Origin: a virus
Direction: 5' to 3' (one strand)
Length of the DNA stretch: 24,307 bases
IMG/VR virus record: IMGVR_UViG_3300009104_000122
Span: 1-24,307 of that record
The position numbers were made by a program, and so were the translations under genes. How positions within the stretch are numbered: the stretch's first letter is position 1; every line of letters begins with the position of its first letter. The notes below the pieces were generated by a model. That model was not told the DNA's origin, did not search any database, and was given only the letters and a program-made list of their open reading frames with translations. Positions 13,296-22,139 of the stretch are shown in pieces.

Positions 13296-15058
13296 TGGCA
13301 AACAGGAACAGTACATCAGCTTTTCAAACAGAGATAGTAAAGGCACAGAATCAACCCATCCATTTAATAGAAGTTTATTTTGATGCCCCTACGGGTACTC
13401 AATATATGACGGATGCTTATATTCCTATAACTTATAATTCTAATACTTATTCAGCAGCAGGTTATTTTTTAAGTTTCAGCGATATACAGGAAACCAGTAA
13501 TTTAGTTATTAACAGCTTAACTATAAGTTTATCGGGTATTGATAAGACTTATATTAATTATGTTTTAGATGAAGATTTTATAGATAGAAAAGTAATTATA
13601 AGAAAGGGCTTTCTTAGTACGACAGACGATTCATTAATTGCAGATCCAGTTTTAATATTTCAAGGCAATATGGATACACCCACTATTCAAGAGGCCGAAG
13701 ATGCTGGACGCTGCACAGTCTCTATTACTGCTGCCAATCTTTTTGTAGATTTTGAAAAAACACCTGGAAGGTTTAGTAATACACAATCACAAAATATTTA
13801 TTATCCTGGTGATAAAGGATTTGATTATTGTTCAAGAATAATACAAGACGTAGTGTGGGGTGCTGAATTTGATGCTGGCACTAGGGTTTCGGGCGCAGGT
13901 TCTTTGGCAAATGAAGTGGGTAGTATTATTGAAACTAGAGATATAGGATATTCAGCTACTCAGAGTCTCCCTGTAGTGGGTAATAATATAGAAGGAAAAG
14001 CAGATGGGACAATGGAGTTTACGGATGTAGCCAATGAATATGTAGAAGGAGAGGAGGTGACATTTACTAATTATTCAGGTCATTTTGGAAGTATAGATGG
14101 TTCAACCTATACCATAGCTAGTATTGATGGAAATACTTATAACGTTGGCAATATTTCTTATCCAGAAGCCATCACAACCGATGGGGGTAATGAATTACTT
14201 ATAAATGATAACTCAGCACAACCAGGAGTCACTTCAGAAAATGGTACAAATGAAATAACAGTACCACTTAATCAAGCAAGTGGAATAGTGGAAGTAGGGG
14301 ATCAAGTACAAGTAATAAATTTATCAGAGGATGTGGGGGGTATTGAAAAATCACACATAGACGGGTTATTCCATGAAGTGACGGCAACCTTCCCTAGAGA
14401 ATTTGTTTTAAGTATAGAAAAGGATCTGGAATATTCTGCCCCACCTTTAGAAACTAACACTAGCGTTTCAGATAGCATACAAGTTAATCAAACTGATCAT
14501 GGCTTATCAACGGGGGATAGTGTAGTTTTAGCAGGTGCATCGGCTACAGGGGGCGTTCCTGCTTCAGAAATTAATAAAACTCATTCTGTAGGTTATGTAT
14601 TAGATAGCAATAGCTTTATGATTCCTGTTTCTACATCACCAACCTCTAATGTAGATTATGGAGGTGGTAGTAGTGTGACCATAGGGGGTAGCGCAACTAC
14701 ACCTCCACCCATTAGCACGACATCGGGGAGTGCAACTGTCACTATATATCAGAATAATCATGGTTTAGCAGTAGATGATAAAGTGACTATATCTGGGGCA
14801 TTAGATGTGGGGGGAATAGAATCTTCCTATTTTAATAAGCAGCATACTGTTGTTTCAGTACCCGATTCAGATAGTTTCACTATAACAGTTGGGAAAACTG
14901 CTACTTCAACAGCAACGGGTGGGGGAAAATTAATAATTATTAGAGTTCCCGTAAAAGCTACAAGCGATGCTACAGGTGGTGGAAAGAATATAAAAATCAT
15001 CAGGCAAGAGGGGGGAGGGAGTGAAAAGGCCACCCCTTGGAAAACTTCATTAAAATAA
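13295..15058 (+). CDS. Tail-tip protein, DUF2163/gpL-like, with C-terminal repeat extension
   Basis: Residues about 1-190 look like the tip proteins of the DUF2163 or gpL group: NQPIHLIEVYFDAPTGTQYM, YNSNTYSAAGYFL, LVINSLTISLSGID, and then VIIRKGF and FQGNMDTPTI. This part probably helps build the hub that the tip protein attaches to. The rest (about 240-587) is made of about four degenerate beta-rich units of roughly 80-87 residues. The best two begin DHGLSTGDSVVLAGA (residue 401) and NHGLAVDDKVTISGA (residue 488), each with a following GG, an NK.H segment and a 'DSNSF/DSDSF' strand. Such units could be surface-exposed. The gene is about three times the size expected from the conserved part alone. 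The next gene starts at the following base. Confidence 0.6.
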   Translation: MANRNSTSAFQTEIVKAQNQPIHLIEVYFDAPTGTQYMTDAYIPITYNSNTYSAAGYFLSFSDIQETSNLVINSLTISLSGIDKTYINYVLDEDFIDRKVIIRKGFLSTTDDSLIADPVLIFQGNMDTPTIQEAEDAGRCTVSITAANLFVDFEKTPGRFSNTQSQNIYYPGDKGFDYCSRIIQDVVWGAEFDAGTRVSGAGSLANEVGSIIETRDIGYSATQSLPVVGNNIEGKADGTMEFTDVANEYVEGEEVTFTNYSGHFGSIDGSTYTIASIDGNTYNVGNISYPEAITTDGGNELLINDNSAQPGVTSENGTNEITVPLNQASGIVEVGDQVQVINLSEDVGGIEKSHIDGLFHEVTATFPREFVLSIEKDLEYSAPPLETNTSVSDSIQVNQTDHGLSTGDSVVLAGASATGGVPASEINKTHSVGYVLDSNSFMIPVSTSPTSNVDYGGGSSVTIGGSATTPPPISTTSGSATVTIYQNNHGLAVDDKVTISGALDVGGIESSYFNKQHTVVSVPDSDSFTITVGKTATSTATGGGKLIIIRVPVKATSDATGGGKNIKIIRQEGGGSEKATPWKTSLK

Positions 15059-15460
15059 ATGAAAGAGTTAGAAATAATTAAGTTTGCAGAGAAAGAATAC
15101 AAGACTCCTTTCAAATGGGGGGTTAATGATTGCAATACTTTAATTCTCAAATTTTTAGATGAAATATATGGATGGGATGTTTTAGATATTGCGTTTGAAA
15201 GATATTCCAACAGAAAGGAAGCAATTAAATTACAAAAAGAATTACCCACTCTCACCGAAGTTTGTTTAAATAATGGGGCAAGAAAAATACCTCCATCAAG
15301 AGCAAGAATGGGCGATATATTAATAATAAGCAAAAGATACTTTGAATTGGGGCATATATGTCTCGGTTCTAAGGTTCTATCGGTAATAGAAGAGGAAATA
15401 TCCGATATGGCATTTATTCCCTCTTTTAATGATTTTGATTGGGGGTTAAGGGTAGAGTAA
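15059..15460 (+). CDS. NlpC/P60-like tail hydrolase (DUF6950-type)
   Basis: The 133-residue protein has the papain-like pattern KTPFKWGVNDCNTLI with Cys25 as likely nucleophile, and a later GHICLG with His99 as likely partner. Between them is ARMGDILIIS, the 'A..GD.v' strand conserved in NlpC/P60 and DUF6950 proteins. In tail modules such enzymes open the peptidoglycan for DNA injection; lambda gpK and GTA gp14 are the positional equivalents. The gene follows the tip-hub protein with no gap and shares one base with the gpJ-like gene. It is on the small side for the family, with no extra cell wall-binding domain. Confidence 0.75.
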   Translation: MKELEIIKFAEKEYKTPFKWGVNDCNTLILKFLDEIYGWDVLDIAFERYSNRKEAIKLQKELPTLTEVCLNNGARKIPPSRARMGDILIISKRYFELGHICLGSKVLSVIEEEISDMAFIPSFNDFDWGLRVE

Positions 15461-18400
15461 TGGGTGGAGCATTAGCAAAAGCGTTTGTCTGGATAGCTGC
15501 TACGATAGGGCAAGCAGTAATGGTCTTCGGTGCTGGTGTAAAGACAGCAGCCGTAATAGGTATGATTGTCACCACAGCAGTTTTTGTTGCAGCAGGTTCG
15601 GCCCTTATGGGACGTTTAGTAAGAACACCAGATATAGGGTTGGCACAACAAGGATCTATCATACTTTCAAATTCCCCTTCCAATACTGCGCCAATTCCTG
15701 TTATTTACGGCTCAAGAAGGGTTGGTGGAACACGATATTTTGTTGGTACAAGTAATGGCTTTGAAAATGGACAAATGACCAATAAGAATGATTATTTACA
15801 CATGATCATCGGGTTGGGAGAAGGACCTGTTTCAGAAATAACGGCTGTTTATTTAAACAACGTAGAAGCGTGGCCCAATAAGGATAATCGTTTCGTACAC
15901 AGCAATCCAAATGGCAATCCCGTTGTTTATATCGAACCACATTTAGGAGAAGCAGACCAAGAAGCTAGTGCTGAATTAGTACATATCGCAAACAATAATA
16001 TATTAGCTTATGAACCAGAACCAGGGACTATACCTGGCATCGGAATACCCATACCAGGATCTTCTCCCTTCTCACAACCCTTTGAATGGACAGAGGATCA
16101 CCGATTAAGGGGTGTAGCTTATCTTTATGTGAGATTACATTTCGATCAAGAGATATTTGCGTCAGGAGTTCCCAATATTACTGCCGATATTAAAGGAAGA
16201 CCAGTAAAAGATACCAGACAGCTAGTGAATGGCGTAGTGGGTACAGCTATCACTCGATATAGCAACAATCCTGCATTATGTATTCGTGATTATTTAACTA
16301 ATACCATCTATGGAAGGGCAATATCTGAGGATTTAATAGATGACACTTCTTTTGAAGCAGCAGCTAACTATTGTGATGAAGAGGTGACTTTTGAATATGT
16401 AGAAGATGGCTTTGGTAAATCTGCTACTCAGAAACGATACACACTAAACGGAGTAGTGGATACTTCTGAAAGCAGTTTAAATATTGTTAATAAAATGCTA
16501 ACTGCTTGTAGGGGTTCTTTGGTCTTTAGTGGTGGTAAGTATAAGCTAGTATTAGATAAGGCCGAAACGGCTGCGCTTACTTTTGATGAATCAAATGTGA
16601 TGGGAGATTACGAAATAACATTAGCAGGAAAAGATACTCTAGCTAATAGAGTTGAAGCATCTTTCTTTAATCCCGAAAATGAATGGCAAGCAGATTTGGC
16701 CTATGAAGAAAATACACCAGGAAGAGAGGTTTATGATAATGGATTGTTGTTAGAAAAGAAGATTGAACTCCCATTTACTGCTAATAGGATAATGGCTCAA
16801 TATATTGCTAGACAGAATCTTTCTGCTTCAAGAAATAATATCATTTTAAGTTTTAAGACCACGCAAGAGGGGTTGTTAGCAGAAATAGGCGATGTTATTT
16901 ATGTGAAGTTAGAAGCTCCAGGTTGGGACACTCTCAATTCTAATGCTGGTAAAAAATTTAGAGTGATTCAAATGGAAATAGAAGCTACGGATGAAATTAA
17001 AATAACAGCCATAGAATATAGCGATGTGGTTTATCAGCTTTACCCACCAGCATACAGAAGTTCATTAGGTACAGCATTACCCCATTTAAACGTAGTGCTT
17101 CCACCAACCGATGTGACAGCGAGTGAAACCTTATTCTTTAGTTCACCTAAAGTAATAAACCGAGTTAGCATGAGTTGGACACCACCAGAAGTAGCTTATG
17201 CCAGATCTTATGATGTTGCCTATAAAAAACTCAATGATACAGAATTTACAGCCATAGCTACTACCACAGCCAAACAATATACTTTCGATAATTTAAAACC
17301 AGGCACTTATACTTTTAATGTTCGTGCTAAGAATAACGCTGGATTTACTTCGGCTTATAGTCAAACTACCCTAGCAGTTAAGGGAGTCACTTCTTTACCT
17401 GCTGTTAATCCACCTGCTATAACGGGGGTTGTAGAATCCTTAGTGAGTTCTACGTTGGGTTCTGGTGTAAAAGCGAAGGCGAGATTAACGTGGAGTGCTG
17501 TAGCAAATAGTGAATGGGAAGATATAGGAGTTAATATAGAGAGTTATGAAATACAATATAAATTAACTTCTGAAGCTACGAATTATGAATCTCCTGGTTC
17601 TTCGACAGGAACTTATTTTGATTTCTTCGATATAACACCAGGCAATTACAATATAAGAGTTAGGGCTATTAACGATGCAGGCGTGAAGAGTAATTACGCT
17701 GAAACCACTACTGAAATAGTGGCATTAACTGATGCCCCTGCTAATGTATCTAACTTTTATATGAGAGCAGATGGTGTAGAAGCCCATTTATCCTGGGATG
17801 AAACAACCGATTTAGATGTTAAGGTTGGAGGAACGTATGAAATAAGACATTCTGTAGCTACATCGGGGGCAACCTGGATAGCATCTACACCCATAGGTGA
17901 TGCCGTACCTGGTTCTTCTAATGGAGTGACGATGCCACTTTTGGTAGGTACTTATTTAATAAAAGCAGTAGATTCCACTTCTCATAAATCGGATTCTGCT
18001 ACTACTATAGTTAATACCATATCCCCATCGGTTTTGCAGAAGAGAACTTATCAGACAGTCACCGATACTGCCTTTGCAGGAACAAAAACAAATATGGTGG
18101 TCAGCGATGGTAAATTAGAACTAGAAGCCGACACACTAATTGATGATATGACAACTCTAATGGATGTATGGGGTGAGTTTGATTCCATAGGTGGTGTTGA
18201 TTTAGAAGGTACTTATGAATTTAGCGATAAAATAGATTTAACTCTAGCAGGAGGGGCCACATTATCAGGTGGTGTGACTTTTACTACAGAAAGTCTTAAT
18301 GATTACTTAGATATGAGAACTACAAATTTCGATTCATGGGCTGATTTCGATTACAACACTATTTTTGATGATGTAGTGACTACATTATATGTATCTTCTA

Positions 18401-18792
18401 CAACGGATGATCCTGCTAGTGGTGGCGCAACATGGAGTGATTGGTCTGAATTTACTATAGGAAACTATTATGGTAGGGGTTTTAAATTTAAACTAAAGGT
18501 AAATGTAGGAGATTCTTCCCATCAAATTAATGTTTCTCAATTACAAGCGCAAGCAGAGGTTTATTATAGATTCGAGTCTGAGGGAGTCACCACAGATGCT
18601 TCGGGTTCTGCTTTAACTTTTGATTCATCTTTTAGAGCAGCACCACAAATTAATATCACAGCGCAAGATCTGGCTACGGGTGATTATTACACTATTACGA
18701 GTCCATCAGCAACAGGATTCACTTTGAAATTTTTTAACTCAAGTGGAACGGGTGTTTCTCGTTCTGCTTATTATATAGCAAGGGGATATTGA
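15460..18792 (+). CDS. Tail tip protein, gpJ-like, with fibronectin type III repeats
   Basis: I take the ATG at 15460 (1110 aa) which overlaps the previous stop; a TTG at 15439 would lie inside the previous gene. Residues 1-48 are hydrophobic and Gly/Ala-rich, like the membrane-seeking gpI/J N-terminus. Then comes a gpJ-type core: NTAPIPVIYGSRRVGGTRY, VSEITAVYLNN, GVAYLYVRLHFDQE (about residue 220), ALCIRDYLTNTIYG and ADLAYEENTPGREVYDN. Three probable fibronectin type III domains follow at about 547-645, 647-757 and 758-850, with the typical 'F.dL.PGtY.f.V.A.N.aG' strand in the first. The last 255 residues form a tip domain ending SRSAYYIARGY. This would be the central tip that contacts the receptor and carries side fibres. 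Confidence 0.85.
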   Translation: MGGALAKAFVWIAATIGQAVMVFGAGVKTAAVIGMIVTTAVFVAAGSALMGRLVRTPDIGLAQQGSIILSNSPSNTAPIPVIYGSRRVGGTRYFVGTSNGFENGQMTNKNDYLHMIIGLGEGPVSEITAVYLNNVEAWPNKDNRFVHSNPNGNPVVYIEPHLGEADQEASAELVHIANNNILAYEPEPGTIPGIGIPIPGSSPFSQPFEWTEDHRLRGVAYLYVRLHFDQEIFASGVPNITADIKGRPVKDTRQLVNGVVGTAITRYSNNPALCIRDYLTNTIYGRAISEDLIDDTSFEAAANYCDEEVTFEYVEDGFGKSATQKRYTLNGVVDTSESSLNIVNKMLTACRGSLVFSGGKYKLVLDKAETAALTFDESNVMGDYEITLAGKDTLANRVEASFFNPENEWQADLAYEENTPGREVYDNGLLLEKKIELPFTANRIMAQYIARQNLSASRNNIILSFKTTQEGLLAEIGDVIYVKLEAPGWDTLNSNAGKKFRVIQMEIEATDEIKITAIEYSDVVYQLYPPAYRSSLGTALPHLNVVLPPTDVTASETLFFSSPKVINRVSMSWTPPEVAYARSYDVAYKKLNDTEFTAIATTTAKQYTFDNLKPGTYTFNVRAKNNAGFTSAYSQTTLAVKGVTSLPAVNPPAITGVVESLVSSTLGSGVKAKARLTWSAVANSEWEDIGVNIESYEIQYKLTSEATNYESPGSSTGTYFDFFDITPGNYNIRVRAINDAGVKSNYAETTTEIVALTDAPANVSNFYMRADGVEAHLSWDETTDLDVKVGGTYEIRHSVATSGATWIASTPIGDAVPGSSNGVTMPLLVGTYLIKAVDSTSHKSDSATTIVNTISPSVLQKRTYQTVTDTAFAGTKTNMVVSDGKLELEADTLIDDMTTLMDVWGEFDSIGGVDLEGTYEFSDKIDLTLAGGATLSGGVTFTTESLNDYLDMRTTNFDSWADFDYNTIFDDVVTTLYVSSTTDDPASGGATWSDWSEFTIGNYYGRGFKFKLKVNVGDSSHQINVSQLQAQAEVYYRFESEGVTTDASGSALTFDSSFRAAPQINITAQDLATGDYYTITSPSATGFTLKFFNSSGTGVSRSAYYIARGY

Positions 18793-18821
18793 CAAAGGTA
18801 TGATGGCACTTATTGTTTTTA
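18787..18821 (+). promoter_or_regulatory. Conserved promoter-like motif, copy 2
   Basis: TTGACA at 18789-18794, overlapping the gpJ stop, is followed after 8 bases by ATGGCACTTA, T and TGTTTTTA, matching the copy before the connector gene base for base except one position in that block. The -10 candidate after a 16-bp spacer is TATTGT. It fills a 54-nt gap directly ahead of the tail fibre gene, so the fibre and the genes after it probably have their own transcript. Confidence 0.6.
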
Positions 18822-18846
18822 AATCTAATATTAAAAGGTATATTTT

Positions 18847-20685
18847 ATGCAACACGATTATGTCATAGCAAATGCCAATGGGGCCACAGTTAGAGCAGAT
18901 ATAAATAATGTTCTACTTGCCATATCTTCTACTAACTCTGGTACTTCTGAACCTTCTACCACTTACGCTTATATGTTGTGGTTAGACAGCGACAATAATC
19001 TATTAAAATTAAGAAATGCAGCCAATGATGGCTGGATTACTTTGGGATTATCAATTACTGCGAGTAATACAGTAGATATTAATGGTGGTGCTATTGATGG
19101 AACACCGATAGGTGCTAGTTCTACATCAACTGGTGCTTTTACAACAATTACAGCGAGTTCTACTATATCTGGTACTTCTATAACAGCTTCTACTTCCCTC
19201 TTAACACCTTTAATCGAATATACGGATGGTGATGATGCTATAACGATAGCCGATGGTGGTGGAGTGACTATTGCTGATTTAACGGCCACAACAGCCGATA
19301 TAAATGCTGGTTCTATAGATAACGCTACAGTTGGATCTAGTACAGCTAATACGGGTGCATTTACTACTTTATCGGCTTCAGGGGCCACCGATTTAAACAG
19401 TACATTAGCAATAAGTGGTAATGTATCAATGGATGGTTCAGCGAATGAATTAAGATTTTATGAAGGCGCAAATTATGTAGGATTTGAAGCACCTGCTTTA
19501 ACTGGTGATCAGATATGGGTGTTGCCTACAGCCGATGGAAGCGCAGACCAGGTATTAAAAACAGATGGTTCAGGAAACCTTGGTTGGGCTACAGCAGGTG
19601 GTGGGGGTGCTTCTGATATTGATGATTTAAGTGATTGCTTAGTTGAAAATAATTCTGTTTGGCTAGGTAATGATCCTTCTAGCACAACCAGTACAGCGAG
19701 TTATTGCGTTTCTGTAGGAACTACTTCTTTAGATGCCATAACAACAGGAGATGATAATACCAGCATGGGATATGATGCGTTAACATCATTAAATACAGGG
19801 GAAGATAATACTGCCTTCGGCTATGAAGCTGGTAAATCCTTAACTATAGGGGTAAAAAACGTTTTTATAGGACATGGGGCAGGTAAAGATGTAGATAAAG
19901 AGTCTGGTGATCAAGGTTCTTTTAACACTTTTATTGGTCAGGATGCAGGTGCATTAGTCACTAATTCACAGCGTTGTACTTATGTTGGTAGGGCTGCTGG
20001 TGGACAGATGGCTCAAGGACCAAATTATCAAACACATATAGGTATGTATGCTGGAAGTAGTCAATACGGAAGCTATACAACCACAGTAGGTTATGGCAAC
20101 TTACAAGCTGCATCGTCTGGATCTTATATGGTTGCAGTTGGGGCCAATTTAACTTGTACAGGAGAAAGTTCTATCCTTATCGGTGCTGGTATTTCTGATA
20201 ATACTAGCGATGAAGTAATGTTGGGTGATGCTGCAAGTTATTATACGCTGGCTTATAGTGGTTCTGGTGCTAGTTGGTCGCACAGTTCTGATGAAAGAAT
20301 GAAAAAAGATATAACTACTGATACGTTGGGATTATCTTTTATTAATGATCTTAGACCTGTCACTTTTAACCTAAAAGCACCAAGTGAGTTTCCTACAGAA
20401 TGGAACTCTTATTCTCCACCTACTTATACTAATTCAGAAGGAGAAGTTTTTGAGCAACAGACCACACCAAGCAATACAGACTTACAACATGGTTTAATTG
20501 CACAAGAAGTTAAGGCAGCTTTAGATACTGCTGGGGTAAGCACTTTTTCAGGTTGGAGTGAAAGAGAAGATGGACAACAAAGAATTGCAAAAGGAATGTT
20601 TATTTTACCCCTTATAAATGCCGTTAAAGAACTTTCAACTAAACTAGAAGCAGCCGAAAACAGAATAACAGCATTAGAAAGTTAA
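18847..20685 (+). CDS. Tail fibre with C-terminal S74 chaperone domain
   Basis: A 612-residue, Thr/Ser/Gly-rich trimeric fibre. A 31-residue unit occurs twice, at about residues 76-106 and 150-180 (DINGGAIDGTPIGASS and DINAGSIDNATVGSS, both followed by TGAFTT). The middle (about 285-470) has repeats of the type NTAFGYEAGKSL and NTFIGQDAGALV, resembling YadA-head left-handed beta-rolls. The end (about 480-612) is a peptidase S74 domain: SDERMKKDI, FINDLRPVTF, HGLIAQEV, and a coiled-coil tail EAAENRITALE. S74 domains assist trimer folding and cut themselves off after the Ser of the SDER motif. The fibre would bind the host surface. Start ATG with AAAAGG at 18833-18838. Confidence 0.9.
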   Translation: MQHDYVIANANGATVRADINNVLLAISSTNSGTSEPSTTYAYMLWLDSDNNLLKLRNAANDGWITLGLSITASNTVDINGGAIDGTPIGASSTSTGAFTTITASSTISGTSITASTSLLTPLIEYTDGDDAITIADGGGVTIADLTATTADINAGSIDNATVGSSTANTGAFTTLSASGATDLNSTLAISGNVSMDGSANELRFYEGANYVGFEAPALTGDQIWVLPTADGSADQVLKTDGSGNLGWATAGGGGASDIDDLSDCLVENNSVWLGNDPSSTTSTASYCVSVGTTSLDAITTGDDNTSMGYDALTSLNTGEDNTAFGYEAGKSLTIGVKNVFIGHGAGKDVDKESGDQGSFNTFIGQDAGALVTNSQRCTYVGRAAGGQMAQGPNYQTHIGMYAGSSQYGSYTTTVGYGNLQAASSGSYMVAVGANLTCTGESSILIGAGISDNTSDEVMLGDAASYYTLAYSGSGASWSHSSDERMKKDITTDTLGLSFINDLRPVTFNLKAPSEFPTEWNSYSPPTYTNSEGEVFEQQTTPSNTDLQHGLIAQEVKAALDTAGVSTFSGWSEREDGQQRIAKGMFILPLINAVKELSTKLEAAENRITALES

Positions 20686-20708
20686 TATAAATAATTTAGG
20701 AGAGAAGA

Positions 20709-20972
20709 ATGGATGATAAAGTTAGTTTTAATATTGAATTACCGAATGGTGATGGAATAAAAAAAATAAATTCAATGGAGTTAACAGATAAACAATACTC
20801 AGTTGCAACACAACTACAGAATTTGCAAGGAAACGTACAACGTTTAGCAAATGCAGTTGCAGAGCTTAATATGAAACAAGATCATTTTCGTTTAAAGCAA
20901 AAAGAGTTGATAGATCTGTTAGAAGAAGATGGGACAGATAGCAGAAATAGACACAAGACTAAAAAGCCATGA
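20709..20972 (+). CDS. Small coiled-coil protein (87 aa)
   Basis: The gene has a good ribosome-binding site (AGGAGAG at 20699-20705). After a polar beginning (SFNIELPNGDG), residues about 27-73 form a heptad-like helix: VATQLQNLQGNVQRLANAVA, then ELNMKQDHFRLKQKELIDLL. The C-terminus is charged and overlaps the next gene by 44 nt. Such cytoplasmic coiled-coils often lie beside holin-like genes. I do not recognise the family. The overlap suggests coupled translation with the membrane protein that follows. Confidence 0.6.
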   Translation: MDDKVSFNIELPNGDGIKKINSMELTDKQYSVATQLQNLQGNVQRLANAVAELNMKQDHFRLKQKELIDLLEEDGTDSRNRHKTKKP

Positions 20973-21123
20973 GGCCGAGTGCCAACAACGTTGGCGAGAA
21001 AATTATAGACGTTTGGAGTCTATAGAAACACAATTAACCACCCTTAATTCACAAATTAGAATATCCCTGGTGTTCCTGGTAGTCACCCTGGGTAGTTTTT
21101 TCTTTGTCTCGCTTGCTCTTTGA
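20929..21123 (+). CDS. XhlA-like small membrane protein, possible holin or holin partner
   Basis: The 64-residue protein has a cytoplasmic N-terminal helix, AEIDTRLKSHEAECQQRWR, continuing YRRLESIETQL, and a single C-terminal membrane helix, ISLVFLVVTLGSFFFVSLAL (45-64). That layout, with 'L..HE...qqR' and a terminal membrane span, resembles XhlA-type hemolysin/holin accessory proteins. It could help release endolysin or anchor a complex at the inner membrane. No endolysin is visible within the window. The ATG lies inside the upstream gene, and its stop overlaps the next start by one base (TGATG). Confidence 0.5.
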   Translation: MGQIAEIDTRLKSHEAECQQRWRENYRRLESIETQLTTLNSQIRISLVFLVVTLGSFFFVSLAL

Positions 21124-22139
21124 TGATAAAGAAAAAATTATTATTATTAGCTTTGGGATTGGTATTTTTTAATTCAGCTTATAGTGAACAAACAGGAGAT
21201 TGTACTGCTGGCACAGATAATTGTGAGCAAAACAGTCTAAATACCACCAATAATACAACTACTAATAACACTAATAACAATATATCGAGTGGAGGGCTAA
21301 CCAACCAGAATACAAATATTAATACCTCTAATAATACGTCTAATAGCACCTCTAATAGCACCTCTAATAGCACAACGAACAATACTTCCGTATCAACAAA
21401 TAATAATATAAATCAAAATTCGTCTTCGGTTAACACAGTTGCCACTACTACAAGCGTGGCAACAAACAATTCTACAGTTAGTTCAACAACCACTTCTGAC
21501 GTCACGCAGAATGTGAATAGTGTATCTACATCTAAAATAGAGAATCAAAGTTCATCAATAGCACAAAATACGAACATTAATCAAAGCACTAGTGAATCTA
21601 AGGTAGAGACAGAAAATAGGAATATTAATCAAACACAGGCAGAAAATAGGAATACGAATATTAATAAAAGCGATTCCACCCAAGTAATAAGGCAAGAAAT
21701 AAAATCAAAAACACCAGTTGCTTCGGCAGTAGCCCCATCGGTTCTCTCGTATTCGCAAGACATTTGTATATCGGGAGTTTCGGGAGGATTTCAGAATCAG
21801 ATTTTTGGTTTATCGGGTGGCGCAGGGGTAGTGGATGAAAACTGCGTTCTTTTGAAATTATCAAGAGCATTACATTCTCAAGGTATGAAAGTAGCTAGTA
21901 TATCTATACTTTGCAGCCAAAAAGTAGTGTTTACTTCCATGATGCAAGCTGGCACTCCCTGTCCATATTTCGGCAAAGTAGGAGAGGAGGCCCGTAAGGC
22001 ATGGGAAGAAAATAAGGAAGACAGACCAGATTATGAGGACTTAAAAGCAAATTATATTCGTAAATGTAAAGGAAAAAAGAACTCAAAGGGGATAAGAAAA
22101 TCAAAGAGAACTTGTGCTAAAGAATTTCGCAATAGCTAG
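21123..22139 (+). CDS. Exported Asn/Ser/Thr-rich protein with conserved Cys-containing C-terminus
   Basis: I start at ATG 21123, overlapping the previous stop, which gives 338 aa; a TTG at 21120 adds only one residue. Residues 1-20 are a signal peptide (MIKKKLLLLALGLVFFNSAYS) with a likely cut after AYS. Residues about 25-190 are a low-complexity region of Asn, Thr and Ser, encoded in part by 12-bp tandem repeats. From about 200 the sequence becomes globular: SYSQDICISGVSGGFQNQIF, GLSGGAGVVDENCVLL, ISILCSQKVV and AGTPCPYFGKVG, with paired cysteines suited to an oxidising compartment. The end is strongly basic. I recall similar C-terminal blocks in other marine phages without known function. 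An exported adhesin or envelope protein is plausible. Confidence 0.7.
   Translation: MIKKKLLLLALGLVFFNSAYSEQTGDCTAGTDNCEQNSLNTTNNTTTNNTNNNISSGGLTNQNTNINTSNNTSNSTSNSTSNSTTNNTSVSTNNNINQNSSSVNTVATTTSVATNNSTVSSTTTSDVTQNVNSVSTSKIENQSSSIAQNTNINQSTSESKVETENRNINQTQAENRNTNINKSDSTQVIRQEIKSKTPVASAVAPSVLSYSQDICISGVSGGFQNQIFGLSGGAGVVDENCVLLKLSRALHSQGMKVASISILCSQKVVFTSMMQAGTPCPYFGKVGEEARKAWEENKEDRPDYEDLKANYIRKCKGKKNSKGIRKSKRTCAKEFRNS
21327..21374 (+). repeat. 12-bp tandem repeat (four units) coding Ser-Asn-Ser-Thr
   Basis: TCTAATAGCACC occurs at 21339-21350 and 21351-21362, with a one-base variant at 21363-21374 and a diverged unit at 21327-21338. The units are in frame and lengthen the low-complexity part of the exported protein. 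Such repeats change copy number easily by slippage. Confidence 0.85.

Noticed and set aside
14827-15333. Antisense frame of 168 codons spanning two tail genes
   Set aside because: It crosses the junction of two coupled sense genes, and its residues follow the sense codon bias; no start context.
21327-21374. CRISPR-like array
   Set aside because: The 12-bp units are directly adjacent without spacers and lie in frame within a gene.
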